The notes: generated from the sequence alone by a model not told the origin. DNA of 64,000 nt from Natronomonas aquatica (GCF_024449025.1 NZ_JAHLKM010000001.1:289267-353266), one strand, 5' to 3'. Shown: positions 1 to 8,939, counted from the first letter of the stretch. Numbers and translations: made by a program.

Positions 1-2
1 TC

Positions 3-215
3 TGTGCGGTTTATCTGTACGTCGACGCGGAGAGGTGAGCGTCGAAGACGGCCCCGAAAGCGGACGGACGGTCACCCCCGAAGCCATCATCCGAGACGGG
101 GGAGACACTGATCGAAGGAACGCGGACGCTCCGCTCGATCGCGACCGTCTTCGACGCTGAAAGGCTCGATGTGACCGGGGCTGTCGCCGAACTCGGCGTC
201 TGCCGCTACGACTGA
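3..215 (+). pseudogene. 3' end of an unidentified gene, apparently broken by two frameshifts
   Basis: No single frame is open, but protein-like sequence continues if frames are switched twice. Bases 3-35 read AVYLYVDAE. Bases from about 35 to 100 continue one frame over (VSVEDGPESGRTVTPEAII). From about 106 the first frame resumes (LIEGTRTLRSIATVFDAE) and ends at a TGA at 213-215. The second switch falls on a run of five G at 101-105, so one base too many there would explain it. The reading overlaps the 3' end of the convergent hydrolase gene by 10 bases. I do not recognise the protein. Either a decayed gene or sequencing errors would fit. Confidence 0.35.
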
Positions 216-991
216 CGGGGCTCGGCGGAGGCGGCCCGCGCGCCGTCCCACCGGACCTGCCCCTCGTGGCACAGTTTGTCCAGATGTGCCCGGACCGTCC
301 GGCCGGCGAGATCGCGGACGCCCTCGAGGTCCTTTTCGTAGGCGGCATCGAGGACGTCGGCGACAGTCCGGTTGCCCGCTTCGACGGCGGCGAGCACCCG
401 ACGTTCTCGGTCGAGCCGGTGGCGGATCAGCCGCTCGCAGGTTTTTCTGGGCTCGTCGATGACGGGACCGTGAGCCGGGAACAGCCGGGACGGGTCCATC
501 GCGTAGATCCGACGGAGGGAGGTGAGGTACGCGCGCATATCCCCCTCGGGCGCACCGACGACGACGCTGCCCTCGGCGACGGCCAGATCGCCGGTCACGA
601 TCCCATCGTCGAGTTCGAAGGCGACGTGTTCGACGGCGTGTCCCGGCGTCTCGCGGACGGTCACGGTGCCGTCGCCGACCGGGATAGTCGTCCCCTCCCG
701 GAAGGTCCGATCCGGTTCGAGGCCGGCCGCGTCGGCGAACGCTGCGGCCCGTCCGTACCGACACCATACCGCCGCGTCGGCGCGCTCGGCGCAGGCGGCG
801 ACCCGGCCGACGTGATCCGGGTGGTGGTGGGTGACGGCGACGTGGCCGACGCGTTCGAGTGTCGCCTCGAGCCGTTCGTCGGCCACGGCGGGATCGACGA
901 GCAGGGCGTCCTCGACGCCGACGACGTGGGCGGCGGTCCGACCGCCCGGCGCTCGCGTCGGAACCTCGAGTGGAATCCGTTCGAGCCGCAT
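206..991 (-). CDS. Metallo-beta-lactamase-fold hydrolase
   Basis: A 261-residue protein with the zinc-binding signature of the metallo-beta-lactamase superfamily: H55-x-H57-x-D59-H60, then H118, D135 and H174. The C-terminal 75 residues (about 185-261) are helical and resemble the winged-helix tail of LACTB2-type members. The family hydrolyses thioesters, lactones or phosphodiesters; the substrate cannot be told here. The start is the ATG at 991. No signal peptide is visible, so it is probably cytoplasmic. It stands alone, divergent from rnpB. Confidence 0.85.
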   Translation of the reverse strand: MRLERIPLEVPTRAPGGRTAAHVVGVEDALLVDPAVADERLEATLERVGHVAVTHHHPDHVGRVAACAERADAAVWCRYGRAAAFADAAGLEPDRTFREGTTIPVGDGTVTVRETPGHAVEHVAFELDDGIVTGDLAVAEGSVVVGAPEGDMRAYLTSLRRIYAMDPSRLFPAHGPVIDEPRKTCERLIRHRLDRERRVLAAVEAGNRTVADVLDAAYEKDLEGVRDLAGRTVRAHLDKLCHEGQVRWDGARAASAEPRQS

Positions 992-1103
992 GCCGCCACG
1001 TCGGCCGCGAGGAGGTTAATAGTGCAGGGATCGCGGCAGTCGGGCCCACCGACGGCGACGGCGTGGACGCACCTGAACGCGCCGACGATGTCGATCACCG
1101 AAC

Positions 1104-1112
1104 GGCTTAAAC
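1104..1112 (+). promoter_or_regulatory. TATA box of the RNase P RNA gene
   Basis: GCTTAAACC lies 23-31 bases before the inferred 5' end of the RNase P RNA at 1135, the spacing expected for an archaeal TATA box. The surrounding sequence is otherwise GC-rich. Confidence 0.5.
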
Positions 1113-1134
1113 CACCGACCGGCTTACCTTCGGT

Positions 1135-1567
1135 CGGCAGAGGAAGCCCGGTTCCCGTGAGCGGGGCGGCGTCGCCGCCCTGCCCATGAGGAAAGTCCCC
1201 CCACCCTCCGGGCAGGTGACCGGGCGCAAGCCCGGGGCGGGAGACCGCCGGCGCTGGAACAGAAACGGGACCACCCGCCCCGACCGATGAGACGCGTTCG
1301 GCCGTCAAAACGGCCGGCGGCGTTCGCGGGGTCACCCCGCGAACGCGCGAACCGACCCGCAAGGGAAGGGAGTTAACCCGTCGAGGGCTGGGCGGTCGTC
1401 ATCGACGACCGCCACGCGAGCGGCGTCAGCCGCGAGCCGACGGGCGGGAACGGATGGAACGGCGAACCCTCACCGGTGCAAGCCCGTCGCCACTGGTAGC
1501 CCGGAGACGCGGCGGGCGCTCAGCCGAATGCCGGGCCGAACAGAAGGGGGCTTACTCTCCTCAGCCG
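1135..1567 (+). ncRNA. rnpB: RNase P RNA (archaeal type A)
   Basis: Catalytic RNA of ribonuclease P, which removes 5' leaders from pre-tRNA. The two universal blocks are present: GAGGAAAGTCCCCCC at 1188-1202 and ACAGAAGGGGGCTTA near 1540-1554. They pair as helix P4 (AGTCCCCC with GGGGGCTT). The ends form helix P1: bases 1135-1144 pair with 1558-1567 with one mismatch. The 433-nt length is normal for haloarchaea. Ends are inferred from P1 and may be off by a few bases. Confidence 0.93.
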
Positions 1568-1691
1568 TCACCGACCGAAGAGCGGCGGGTCCGGAGATCG
1601 GGGCTCGGACCGTCGGCTCCCGGAGTGTCTCGCGGACCTCCCCGGATGTCACGACGTCGTCACCGTCCGCCTCGAGCTTCGAGGAACCGCT

Positions 1692-2807
1692 CTACCGTTC
1701 GGCGGCGAACCCCTCCTCGAACCGGAGGACGCCGTTCCGCTGGATCACCTCGCCGTCGACCTCGATGAACGAACCCTCCGAGACGTCGGCGATCAGATCG
1801 ACGTGGACCGCCGAGTCGTTTCCGGACTCGCCCTCGGGGAGGTTGGCGTCGTAGGCGCGGCCGAGCGCGAGATGGACGGTATCGCCCATCTTCTCGTCGA
1901 AGAGGATGTTGTCCGTGACGCGGTCGATCCCGCGGTTCATTCCGATCCCGAGCTCGCCAAGCCGCCGTGCGCCGGCGTCGGTCTCGAGGACGCTCTCGAT
2001 GACGTCACCGCCCTGTTCGGCGTCGAAATCGACGACTTCGCCCTCCTCGAAGACCAGCCGGACGTCCCGGACGCGGCGGCCGTTGATCGTCATCGGCACG
2101 TCGAAGAAGACCTCACCGGTCGTCCCGTACGGCGCGGTGAACACCTCACCGGAAGGGAGGTTATGGGAATCGTAGGCGACCGAGGCCGCCGAGTTCACCG
2201 CGGTCCGACCGTCGATCGACATCCTGACGTCGGTTCTCGGCCGGTCGGGGCGGTCCGTGACGAGCCGTACCTCCGATCCCGCATCGAGGATCGCCTTCAG
2301 TTCCGCCATCGTTTCCGCCAGCGCCTCCCAATCCCGGAGGACGGCTTCGTAAACGAACGACTGGTACTCCTCGTAGGCCATCCCTGCCTGCTGTGCGAGG
2401 CTGCGGGTCGGGTGGACAGTCGAGACCCAGTCGGTGTCCAGCCGCGCTTCCCGAACCTCGCGGCGGGCGTTGGAGTACGCCTGTCGGGTGTCGCTTTCGA
2501 CGTCAGCCGTCGCCGCCGTGTTCCGGCCGCCGCCGAGCCGAAGGTAGACGTCGGCGTTCTCGAACAGCGCCAGTTCGTGGCCCCCGAGGTCGAACTCGCC
2601 GTCGCGGGCAGACAGGTAGGCCCGGGAGATCTCCCCGGAACCGTACGTCGTCACGACGTTCGCGCCGATCTCCCCGAGCCGCTCGGCGACCGCGACCCCG
2701 AGTTCGTGGGCGCCCTCGGCGACGTCTACGACGACGTCGTCCCCGGGATCGACTCTCGCGCTCCACTCGACCAGCACGGCGGCGTGTTCGCGTACGCGTT
2801 CGTCCAT
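1692..2807 (-). CDS. M29-family metalloaminopeptidase (leucyl aminopeptidase, AmpS/AmpT type)
   Basis: A 371-residue cytoplasmic peptidase that removes N-terminal residues from peptides. The family fold is visible throughout. Candidate ligands of the two-metal centre are E221 (SGEVFTAP), E286 (GELGIGMNRG), H312 (VHLALGRAY), H335 and D337 (VHVDLI), in the order of the Thermus enzymes. Length is normal, slightly short. The ATG at 2807 sits 24-32 bases from a strong TATA box, so the mRNA is probably leaderless. It stands alone, divergent from the AhpD-like gene. Confidence 0.9.
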   Translation of the reverse strand: MDERVREHAAVLVEWSARVDPGDDVVVDVAEGAHELGVAVAERLGEIGANVVTTYGSGEISRAYLSARDGEFDLGGHELALFENADVYLRLGGGRNTAATADVESDTRQAYSNARREVREARLDTDWVSTVHPTRSLAQQAGMAYEEYQSFVYEAVLRDWEALAETMAELKAILDAGSEVRLVTDRPDRPRTDVRMSIDGRTAVNSAASVAYDSHNLPSGEVFTAPYGTTGEVFFDVPMTINGRRVRDVRLVFEEGEVVDFDAEQGGDVIESVLETDAGARRLGELGIGMNRGIDRVTDNILFDEKMGDTVHLALGRAYDANLPEGESGNDSAVHVDLIADVSEGSFIEVDGEVIQRNGVLRFEEGFAAER

Positions 2808-2830
2808 ACACGGCGTTCGGGACGGATTGG

Positions 2831-2839
2831 TTTATAAAC
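2831..2839 (-). promoter_or_regulatory. TATA box of the M29 aminopeptidase gene
   Basis: On the minus strand the sequence reads AGTTTATAAACC, centred about 28 bases before the ATG at 2807. This is leaderless-promoter geometry. The core is palindromic, so it could be read in either direction. Confidence 0.6.
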
Positions 2840-2900
2840 TGTTCGTACAGGAGCCGATCGGTGTCCGAATTCCGGCAGCCCGAGAATACGAGAACCGGAC

Positions 2901-2911
2901 GGAAATTTTAG
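2901..2911 (+). promoter_or_regulatory. TATA box of the AhpD-like gene
   Basis: GGAAATTTTAG lies 25-35 bases before the ATG at 2936. It supports that ATG over the GTG at 2912, which falls just at the TATA element. Confidence 0.55.
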
Positions 2912-2935
2912 GTGGTCGCTCGTTCGGGTACACGT

Positions 2936-3481
2936 ATGCCACGTGTCGACTACGTCTCACAGGAGGATCTCGACGACGAGTACGCCGACCTCATCGTCTC
3001 CTCGCTCCAGCCCGGCAAACGGATCAACGTCTACAGCGCGATCGGAAACAACCCGGAAGTGCTTGCTGGCTTTCGGGCGTTTCTCGGGTCGCTGTGGGAC
3101 CACTCCGGGCTATCCGACCGCCAGCGGGAGATCGTCATCCTCACCGCGGCTTCGGAGTTCGGTTCGGCCTACGAGTGGCACCAGCACGTCAACGTCGGTA
3201 CCGACGCAGGGCTCACCCCCGAGGAGATCGCGGCGATCGGCCGCGACGACCGGACCGGGTTCCCGATCGACGAACAGGCCCTCATCGCCTACACCCGTGC
3301 GGTCGTCCGGGGTCGGGTGACCGACGCGCTCCACGAGGCGGTCGAATCGGAACTCGGGGCCGAGGCGACCATCGGGGCCGCATCGACCGCCGCGGGATAC
3401 GCCGCGCTCGGACAGGTGATCGACGCACTCGGCGTCGAGATCGAGGACGGTGACGAGTTCGCGGGCTGGGATCCGAGGTAA
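2936..3481 (+). CDS. Carboxymuconolactone decarboxylase / AhpD-like family protein
   Basis: A 181-residue all-helical protein of the carboxymuconolactone decarboxylase family. The core helix carries the family pattern at about residues 72-83 (SEFGSAYEWHQHV), where E and H match the AhpD proton-relay positions. The CxxC redox pair of true AhpD is absent, so it is unlikely to be a peroxidase partner. A lyase or lactone-related role is possible. The ATG at 2936 was chosen because the TATA box is placed correctly for it. The gene stands alone. Confidence 0.8.
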   Translation: MPRVDYVSQEDLDDEYADLIVSSLQPGKRINVYSAIGNNPEVLAGFRAFLGSLWDHSGLSDRQREIVILTAASEFGSAYEWHQHVNVGTDAGLTPEEIAAIGRDDRTGFPIDEQALIAYTRAVVRGRVTDALHEAVESELGAEATIGAASTAAGYAALGQVIDALGVEIEDGDEFAGWDPR

Positions 3482-3627
3482 GAAAGCGGTCAGGGAACCG
3501 ACGGCGGTGATCGGTGCGATCCCCATGCCTGCGGGCGGACTCGGGACGACGGTTCTTGTCGTCGGACTCTGTGTACTCCTCCCGGATATCGGACCCGAAC
3601 GGTAGGCGGGACGCCTCCGCTCTGCGG

Positions 3628-4722
3628 CTACCCGTCGAGAACCTCGGCCGCCAGTTCGGTCGCCTCGGTCCCATCGAGCGGCCCCGCCTCGGCCAACCGA
3701 TCGAGCAGCCGGGAGACCTGTTCGTCGGTCGGCTCGCCGCCCGCCCGTTCGATCAGCTTCCGGGCGCCGCCGCGACCGGTCCCCTCCCCGAAGACGAGAT
3801 CGCGCCGGCCGCCGAACTCGGCGGGATCGAACGGCTCGAAGACGCTCGGCTCCTCGAGCATGGCCGCGGTGTGGATCCCGGCCTCGTGGCTGGTGACCTC
3901 CCCGCCGAGGACCGCCTTCCGGGGGTCGACGTCCTCCGCGAGGATCTCGAGTACCTCCAGACAGACCGGGATGAGTTCGTCGGCCTCGACGTCGAGGGCC
4001 GATTCCCCCGCGAGGGCGTCGGCGACGACGACCTCCTCTAAGGCGGCGTTACCGGCGCGCTCGCCGAGGTTCGCGACGCTCAGATCGGCCTTCCCGACGC
4101 CCATTTCGGCCGCCGTCAGCGTGTTGGCCGTCCCGACGCCCAGATCCTCGTGAAAGTGGACGCCCGCCCGCGAGAGATCGACACCGCCCGACGAGAGGTC
4201 CTCGAGCAACGATTCGACGTACCCCGGCGTCCGGGCGCCGACCGTGTCGGCCAGCCCCAGATGGGCCGGATAGGAGAACCGCTCGAAGGCCTCGATCAGC
4301 CGGGCAGGGTCGGTCCGGAAGGCGTCCATGAGCGTCAGCGTCATCGGGAGCCCGTACTCGCGGACGTGATCGATCGCGTCGTCGATGATCTCGAGCATCT
4401 CCCCGTACTCTTTGTCCATCACGTGTTCGAGTTGGCCCGCCGAAAGCGGCGCGAAGACGTCGATCCGGTCCGCGTCGGCCTCGGCGACGGCGTCGATGTC
4501 GCCGGGGACGGCGCGGGCGATCCCCTCGATCGCGGCGTCGGTCTCGGCCGCGAGCCGCCGGGTGGCTTCCCTGTCCTCTTCGCCGGTGATCGGGAAGCCG
4601 ACCTGGATCACTGAGACGCCGAGCCGGTCGAGTTCGCAGCCGGCCGCGACTTTCTGATCGGCGGTGTAGGAGCGACCGGGCATCTGGCCGCCCTCCCGGA
4701 GCGTCACGTCGGTCAACCGCAT
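3628..4722 (-). CDS. DRE-TIM metallolyase: 2-isopropylmalate/homocitrate/citramalate synthase-like, no regulatory domain
   Basis: A 364-residue TIM-barrel enzyme of the DRE-TIM superfamily. It shows D5 and R9 (DVTLREGG, where most relatives have RDG), the metal pair H189-x-H191 (HFHEDLG), the NLGERAGNAALEEV helix and a C-terminal SHEAGIH block. The allosteric domain of LeuA is missing, as in NifV or simple lyases. The ATG overlaps the TGA of the upstream CoA-transferase (TGATG), so the two are translationally coupled. They may act in sequence on one substrate, for example forming or cleaving a CoA ester of a branched dicarboxylate. The reaction is not established. Confidence 0.8.
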   Translation of the reverse strand: MRLTDVTLREGGQMPGRSYTADQKVAAGCELDRLGVSVIQVGFPITGEEDREATRRLAAETDAAIEGIARAVPGDIDAVAEADADRIDVFAPLSAGQLEHVMDKEYGEMLEIIDDAIDHVREYGLPMTLTLMDAFRTDPARLIEAFERFSYPAHLGLADTVGARTPGYVESLLEDLSSGGVDLSRAGVHFHEDLGVGTANTLTAAEMGVGKADLSVANLGERAGNAALEEVVVADALAGESALDVEADELIPVCLEVLEILAEDVDPRKAVLGGEVTSHEAGIHTAAMLEEPSVFEPFDPAEFGGRRDLVFGEGTGRGGARKLIERAGGEPTDEQVSRLLDRLAEAGPLDGTEATELAAEVLDG

Positions 4723-5936
4723 CAGATGACCCCCTGTTCCCGGAGCGTTTCGAGGTCCTCCTCGGAGAGATCGAGGCGGTCGCGGAACACCGCCTCGTTG
4801 TGCTCGCCGTGGCGCGGGCCCGCATGGGAGACCGCGCCCGGCGTCCGCGAGAACTTCGGCACCGTGTTCGGCGTCTTCAACGGACCGACGTCCTCGTCTT
4901 CGATCTCGACGATATCGTTCCGTGCCCGGAACTGCTCGTCCTCGAAGACCTCGGCGATGTCGTTGATCGGGCCGACGATGGCGTCGTTTTCCTCCATGAT
5001 GTCGATCGCGTCCTCGGTGGAGCGCTGTCGGGTCCACGCCTCGATGACCGCGTCCATCTCGTCGGCGTTCTCGACGCGTTTTTCGTTCGTCTCGAAGCGC
5101 TCGTCTCCGATCAGCTCCGGACGGTCGATCGCGTGCATGACCCGCTCGAAGATCGCCTGCGCCGAGGCCGACAGCGCGATGTACCCGTCCGCGGTCTCAT
5201 AGACACCGCGCGGCGCGGCGTTCGGGTGTTGGTTACCGGTCCGCCCGGGGACGTTGCCTTTCTTGTCGTACTGTTCGACGTCGCTGACGAACAGCCGAAA
5301 GAGCGGCTCGTAGAGGCTGACGTCGATTACCTGCCCCTCACCGCTCGCGTTCGCGCCGACGTCGCGTTCGAAGACCGCGAACATCGTCGACTGGACGGCG
5401 AACAGTGCGGCGACGAGATCCGCGAGGCTGATCGGCGGGAGCAACGGCTCCTGATCCGGGAACCCGTTGACGTGGGCCCACCCGGACATCGCCTCGGCGA
5501 CGGTCCCGAAGCCGGGTTTGTGCGACATCGGGCCCGTCTGGCCGTACCCGGAGATACGCACGAAGATGATCCCCTCGTTGACCCCTTTGAGCGTTTCGTA
5601 GCCGAGGTCCCACTCCTCCATCTTGCCCGGCCGGAAGTTCTCGAAGACGACGTCGGCCTCCTCGACGAGTTCCAAAGCGAGGTCGCGCCCGTCGTCGCTC
5701 TTGAGATCCAGCGTGATACACTGTTTGTTCCGGCCGATCGACTTCCACCACAGCGAGGTCCCGTTCTCCATCGGCGGCCAATCGCGGAGCGGATCGGTAT
5801 GCTCCGGATGTTCGACCTTCACGACGTCGGCGCCGAAATCGGCGAGAAGCATCGTCGCGAACCCGCCGCTTATCATGCCCGAGAAGTCGACGACGTTGAG
5901 CCCCGCCAGCGGGCCGCCGGAACCGTTCGCTGTCAT
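4722..5936 (-). CDS. Family III CoA-transferase (CaiB/BaiF)
   Basis: A 404-residue enzyme that moves CoA between carboxylates. The N-terminal VVDFSGMISGGFATMLLADF block and GADVVKVE, the middle WWKSIGRNKQCITLDL and the catalytic aspartate D173 (ISLADLVAAL) are typical. It is first in a two-gene unit with the DRE-TIM enzyme, whose start overlaps its stop. Possible substrates are mesaconate, citramalate or a related C5/C6 acid. That inference rests only on the neighbour. A TATA-like CTTTATTCC lies about 35 bases upstream on the minus strand. Confidence 0.88.
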   Translation of the reverse strand: MTANGSGGPLAGLNVVDFSGMISGGFATMLLADFGADVVKVEHPEHTDPLRDWPPMENGTSLWWKSIGRNKQCITLDLKSDDGRDLALELVEEADVVFENFRPGKMEEWDLGYETLKGVNEGIIFVRISGYGQTGPMSHKPGFGTVAEAMSGWAHVNGFPDQEPLLPPISLADLVAALFAVQSTMFAVFERDVGANASGEGQVIDVSLYEPLFRLFVSDVEQYDKKGNVPGRTGNQHPNAAPRGVYETADGYIALSASAQAIFERVMHAIDRPELIGDERFETNEKRVENADEMDAVIEAWTRQRSTEDAIDIMEENDAIVGPINDIAEVFEDEQFRARNDIVEIEDEDVGPLKTPNTVPKFSRTPGAVSHAGPRHGEHNEAVFRDRLDLSEEDLETLREQGVI

Positions 5937-6052
5937 TATACCCGACAGATGAGTCGTCCTGTAGGAATAAAGCCCGAGGGTACGATACCACGCGTTTGCG
6001 ATGGCGTGTGAGACCGATAACCACTCGCCTGCGAACGGTTCCGTCGCGTCAA

Positions 6053-6060
6053 GTTATTAG
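6053..6060 (+). promoter_or_regulatory. TATA box of azlCD
   Basis: GTTATTAG lies 28-35 bases before the ATG at 6088. Confidence 0.4.
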
Positions 6061-6087
6061 TAGGCCGGGGGAATCGAACCATGCGTG

Positions 6088-6792
6088 ATGAACCGGACGC
6101 TCGGAGCGCTCGATACACATCGGGAAGACATCCTCAGAGGAATGCGCGACGGTGCCCCGGCGGCGCTCGGGACCGTTCCCTACGGTCTCGTGTTGGGGAT
6201 CGCCGCCGTGAGCATCGGCCTCACACTGCCACAGGCGACGGGGCTGGCCGCGTTCGTCTTCGCGGGGCTGGCGTCGCTTACGATGGTCGATCTCCTCGGC
6301 GGTGGAGCCTCGATCGCCGTGGCCATCGCCGCGGCGCTCATCGTGAACTTCCGGTTTACGATGTATAGCGCCTCGATCGCCCCCCACCTCGAGGAGTTGG
6401 GGCGCGTCTGGCGCTGGACGCTCCCGTTCTTTCTCGTCGGCCCGGTCTACGCCATCGCCCTGAACGCGTACGAACGGGGGCGGGCGGACCACCACGGGTG
6501 GTACTTCCTCGGCGTCGCGATACCCTCCTGGACCGTCTGGGTCGTCGGAACCGTCGTCGGCGTGGTGGTCGGCGCGGGCGTGCCCGAGTCCTTACAACTC
6601 GGCTTCGCCGTCCCGCTGATCTTCATCGCCATCATCGTCCGGTTTCTCGAGGACGTTCCGACGGTCCTGGCGGCGGTCGCCGGCGGCGGTGGGGCGGTCG
6701 CCGTCGTCGACTTGCCGTTCAATCTGGGACTTTTGGTCGGTACCGCCGTCGGAATTTTGGTCGGCTTCGCGGCACAGGCGGTGCGAGGATGA
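6088..6792 (+). CDS. azlC: AzlC-type branched-chain amino acid exporter, large subunit
   Basis: A 234-residue membrane protein with the AzlC core: a first helix with GxxP (GTVPYGLVLGIAAVSIGLT), then LVNFRFTMYSAS and further hydrophobic segments (about six in all). Together with AzlD it forms an exporter for branched-chain amino acids or their analogues. The start could be the GTG at 6085 or the ATG at 6088; the ATG is preferred. The stop TGA overlaps the azlD start (ATGA), giving coupled translation. Confidence 0.9.
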   Translation: MNRTLGALDTHREDILRGMRDGAPAALGTVPYGLVLGIAAVSIGLTLPQATGLAAFVFAGLASLTMVDLLGGGASIAVAIAAALIVNFRFTMYSASIAPHLEELGRVWRWTLPFFLVGPVYAIALNAYERGRADHHGWYFLGVAIPSWTVWVVGTVVGVVVGAGVPESLQLGFAVPLIFIAIIVRFLEDVPTVLAAVAGGGGAVAVVDLPFNLGLLVGTAVGILVGFAAQAVRG

Positions 6793-7124
6793 CGGACTAC
6801 GGCAGTCTCGTCATCTGGATGGCGATCGCCGTGGTTGCCGTCGGAACCTGGGTCTTTCGGACCGTCTTCGTCGTCCTGTTCGGGCTGTTGGACGACGTAC
6901 CCCAGCGGGTTCACCGGATACTGGCGCTCATCCCTGCGGCGGTCATCGCGGCGATCGTCGCGCCGGATCTGTTCCTTCGTGAGGGCGCACTCGCGGTCGG
7001 AATCGACAACGAACAGCTGCTGGCCGGCATCGTCGCCTTCGTCGTCGCGTGGTATACCGAGAACATGTTCGTCACGATCGTCGTCGGGATGGGAACGCTG
7101 TGGACGCTACTTTTTATCGTGTGA
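6789..7124 (+). CDS. azlD: AzlD-type branched-chain amino acid exporter, small subunit
   Basis: A 111-residue protein with about four membrane helices, the usual size for AzlD. It contains the typical VPQRVHRILALIPAAVIAAI segment and ends VGMGTLWTLLFIV. The ATG overlaps the azlC stop codon by four bases. The same frame is open farther upstream inside azlC, but the coupled ATG gives the normal protein length. Confidence 0.9.
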   Translation: MTDYGSLVIWMAIAVVAVGTWVFRTVFVVLFGLLDDVPQRVHRILALIPAAVIAAIVAPDLFLREGALAVGIDNEQLLAGIVAFVVAWYTENMFVTIVVGMGTLWTLLFIV

Positions 7125-7155
7125 CCGCCGCCGGCAGCAGAGCAAAACAGCCCGA

Positions 7156-8910
7156 TCAGTCGTCGGCGGGCGAGGGGGTCGGGGAAGCGTCCATCTCCGT
7201 CTCCTCGGCGTAGGGGTACCACGTCATCTTCGTGTTCCCCAGATACGGGTCCTCGTAGGAGGTCTCCTCGGGTTCGGCGAGCCCGTTGAGTTCGTCCTCG
7301 TCGTGGCGGTCGATGAACTCCCGGAACGACTCCTTGCCGTCGCTCGCCTCGTCGTAGATCCGAAGCAGGTTCCGGATGTAACCGGGGACCTCGTCGGCGG
7401 CGACGCGCATCTCGACCCAGTCGGCGAACTGCGGGTTCTCCCCGAGGCCGCCGCCGAGCCCGATGTCGAACGCCTCGACGGGCTCGCCGTCCTTGCGGGT
7501 CTTCATCCCGCGCAGGGAGATGTCGGCGATCTGTGGCTGGGCACAGGAGGCCGTACAGCCCGACAGATGGATGTGGAAATCGTCGATCCCGTCGGGCAAC
7601 TCGACGTTGTCCTTCAGCCAGCGGGCGTACCGGACCATCCGGTTTTTCGTCTCGACGATCGAAAGCGAGCAAAACTCGGTGCCGGTACAGGCGATCGAAC
7701 CGCGAAGGAACGGGTGGGGGTCCGGGGAGTAGTACTCGAGTACGTCCTCCGAGAGGAAATCGTCGAGGTCCTCCTCCGCGATGTCGGCGACGATGACGTT
7801 CTGACGCTGGGTGAGTCCGATCATCTCCGAGCCGTAGGCCTCGGCGAGGTCGGCGAGTTCGATGACGTCTTCGGCGCCCATCCGACCGACGAGCACAGAC
7901 AGCCCGACGAAATAGTTCCCGTCGGTCTGTTCGTGGACGCCGACGTAGTCGCCGATCTCGTCGTTGCGTCCGGCGTTGTAGGTGTACTCCTCGCGGAGCC
8001 CATCGCCGGCCGACCGGAGTTCGAACTCGACGTAGTCCTCCTGTAGGACGCGGCGGAGCTTCTCGGGGCCCCACTCGTCGACGAGGAACTTGATACGGGC
8101 GTTAAAGCGATCCTCGCGGTCGCCGTGATCGCGGAACAGCGCGGAGACCCCGCCGGCGACTTCGGGGACCTCCTCGGGCGTGACGAAGACGTCGATATCG
8201 CGGGCAAAGCGCGGTTCCTTCCGGGAGAGGCCGCCGCCGACGGTGACGTTGAAGCCCTTCCGTTCCTCGCCGTCGATCTCCTTGCTCGCGGGCTCGAAGC
8301 CCAGATCGTTGATCTCCGCCTGTCCGGAGCCGCGGGTATCGCCGGTGACGGCTACTTTCCACTTCCGGGGGAGGTTCGCGTAGTCGTCGTTACCCTTGAA
8401 CGTCTCGTGGAGCTCCTGGATGACCGGCCACGCGTCGAGGTGTTCTTTCGCGTCCCGGCCGGCGACGGGCGAACCGACGATGTTCCGCCACGAGTCGCCA
8501 CACGCCTGGATCGTCGAGAGATCGTTCGCTTCGAGCTTCTCGAAGATCTCGGGGACGTCCTGCAGCTGGATCCAGTGTAGCTGGATCGACTGTCTGGTCG
8601 TCCAATCGCAGTAAGCGCCGCCGAACTCCGGGTTCTCGACCGGACCCCGGGCGTACTCGTCGGCGATCTCGCCGACGACCCGGAGCTGTTCGGGCGTCAA
8701 CCGCCCGTTCGGCGTCCCGATCCGCATCATGAAGTACGACTCCTGGCCCTTCCGCTGGTGGTACAGCCCCCACCACTTGAACCGCTCGAACCACGCGTCG
8801 CGTTCGTCCTCGGGGATGGCGTTCCAGCCCTCCTCGGCGAACCGATAGAGATGCTCGCGGACGTCGGTCCCGTAGACCTCGTCTTTCCAGCCTTCGACCT
8901 TGCTCGGCAT
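7156..8910 (-). CDS. nirA: Ferredoxin-dependent nitrite/sulfite reductase (siroheme, [4Fe-4S])
   Basis: A 584-residue assimilatory reductase carrying out the six-electron reduction of nitrite to ammonia or sulfite to sulfide. The cluster cysteines are C408-x5-C414 and C452-x3-C456 (CTGTEFC and GCTASC). The two ferrodoxin-like repeats (MRIGTPNGRLT and RQSIQLHWIQLQDVP early; GLSVLVGRMG and RQNVIVADI later) are present. Haloarchaeal relatives of this length are mostly called NirA. No nitrate reductase or transporter lies next to it, so the substrate stays open. A TATA box is positioned for the ATG at 8910. Confidence 0.88.
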   Translation of the reverse strand: MPSKVEGWKDEVYGTDVREHLYRFAEEGWNAIPEDERDAWFERFKWWGLYHQRKGQESYFMMRIGTPNGRLTPEQLRVVGEIADEYARGPVENPEFGGAYCDWTTRQSIQLHWIQLQDVPEIFEKLEANDLSTIQACGDSWRNIVGSPVAGRDAKEHLDAWPVIQELHETFKGNDDYANLPRKWKVAVTGDTRGSGQAEINDLGFEPASKEIDGEERKGFNVTVGGGLSRKEPRFARDIDVFVTPEEVPEVAGGVSALFRDHGDREDRFNARIKFLVDEWGPEKLRRVLQEDYVEFELRSAGDGLREEYTYNAGRNDEIGDYVGVHEQTDGNYFVGLSVLVGRMGAEDVIELADLAEAYGSEMIGLTQRQNVIVADIAEEDLDDFLSEDVLEYYSPDPHPFLRGSIACTGTEFCSLSIVETKNRMVRYARWLKDNVELPDGIDDFHIHLSGCTASCAQPQIADISLRGMKTRKDGEPVEAFDIGLGGGLGENPQFADWVEMRVAADEVPGYIRNLLRIYDEASDGKESFREFIDRHDEDELNGLAEPEETSYEDPYLGNTKMTWYPYAEETEMDASPTPSPADD

Positions 8911-8931
8911 GTCCCAATACAGTGCTCCGAA

Positions 8932-8939
8932 CCATATAC
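8932..8939 (-). promoter_or_regulatory. TATA box of the nitrite/sulfite reductase gene
   Basis: Minus-strand CGTATATGG lies 22-29 bases before the ATG at 8910. Confidence 0.6.

Noticed and set aside
87..1049. 320-residue Arg-rich minus-strand frame overlapping the metallo-hydrolase
   Set aside because: Arginine-rich out-of-frame translation; the overlapping frame has the HxHxDH metal site.
1454..1768. Short plus-strand open frames over rnpB
   Set aside because: They lie on the RNase P RNA, whose conserved helices explain the sequence.
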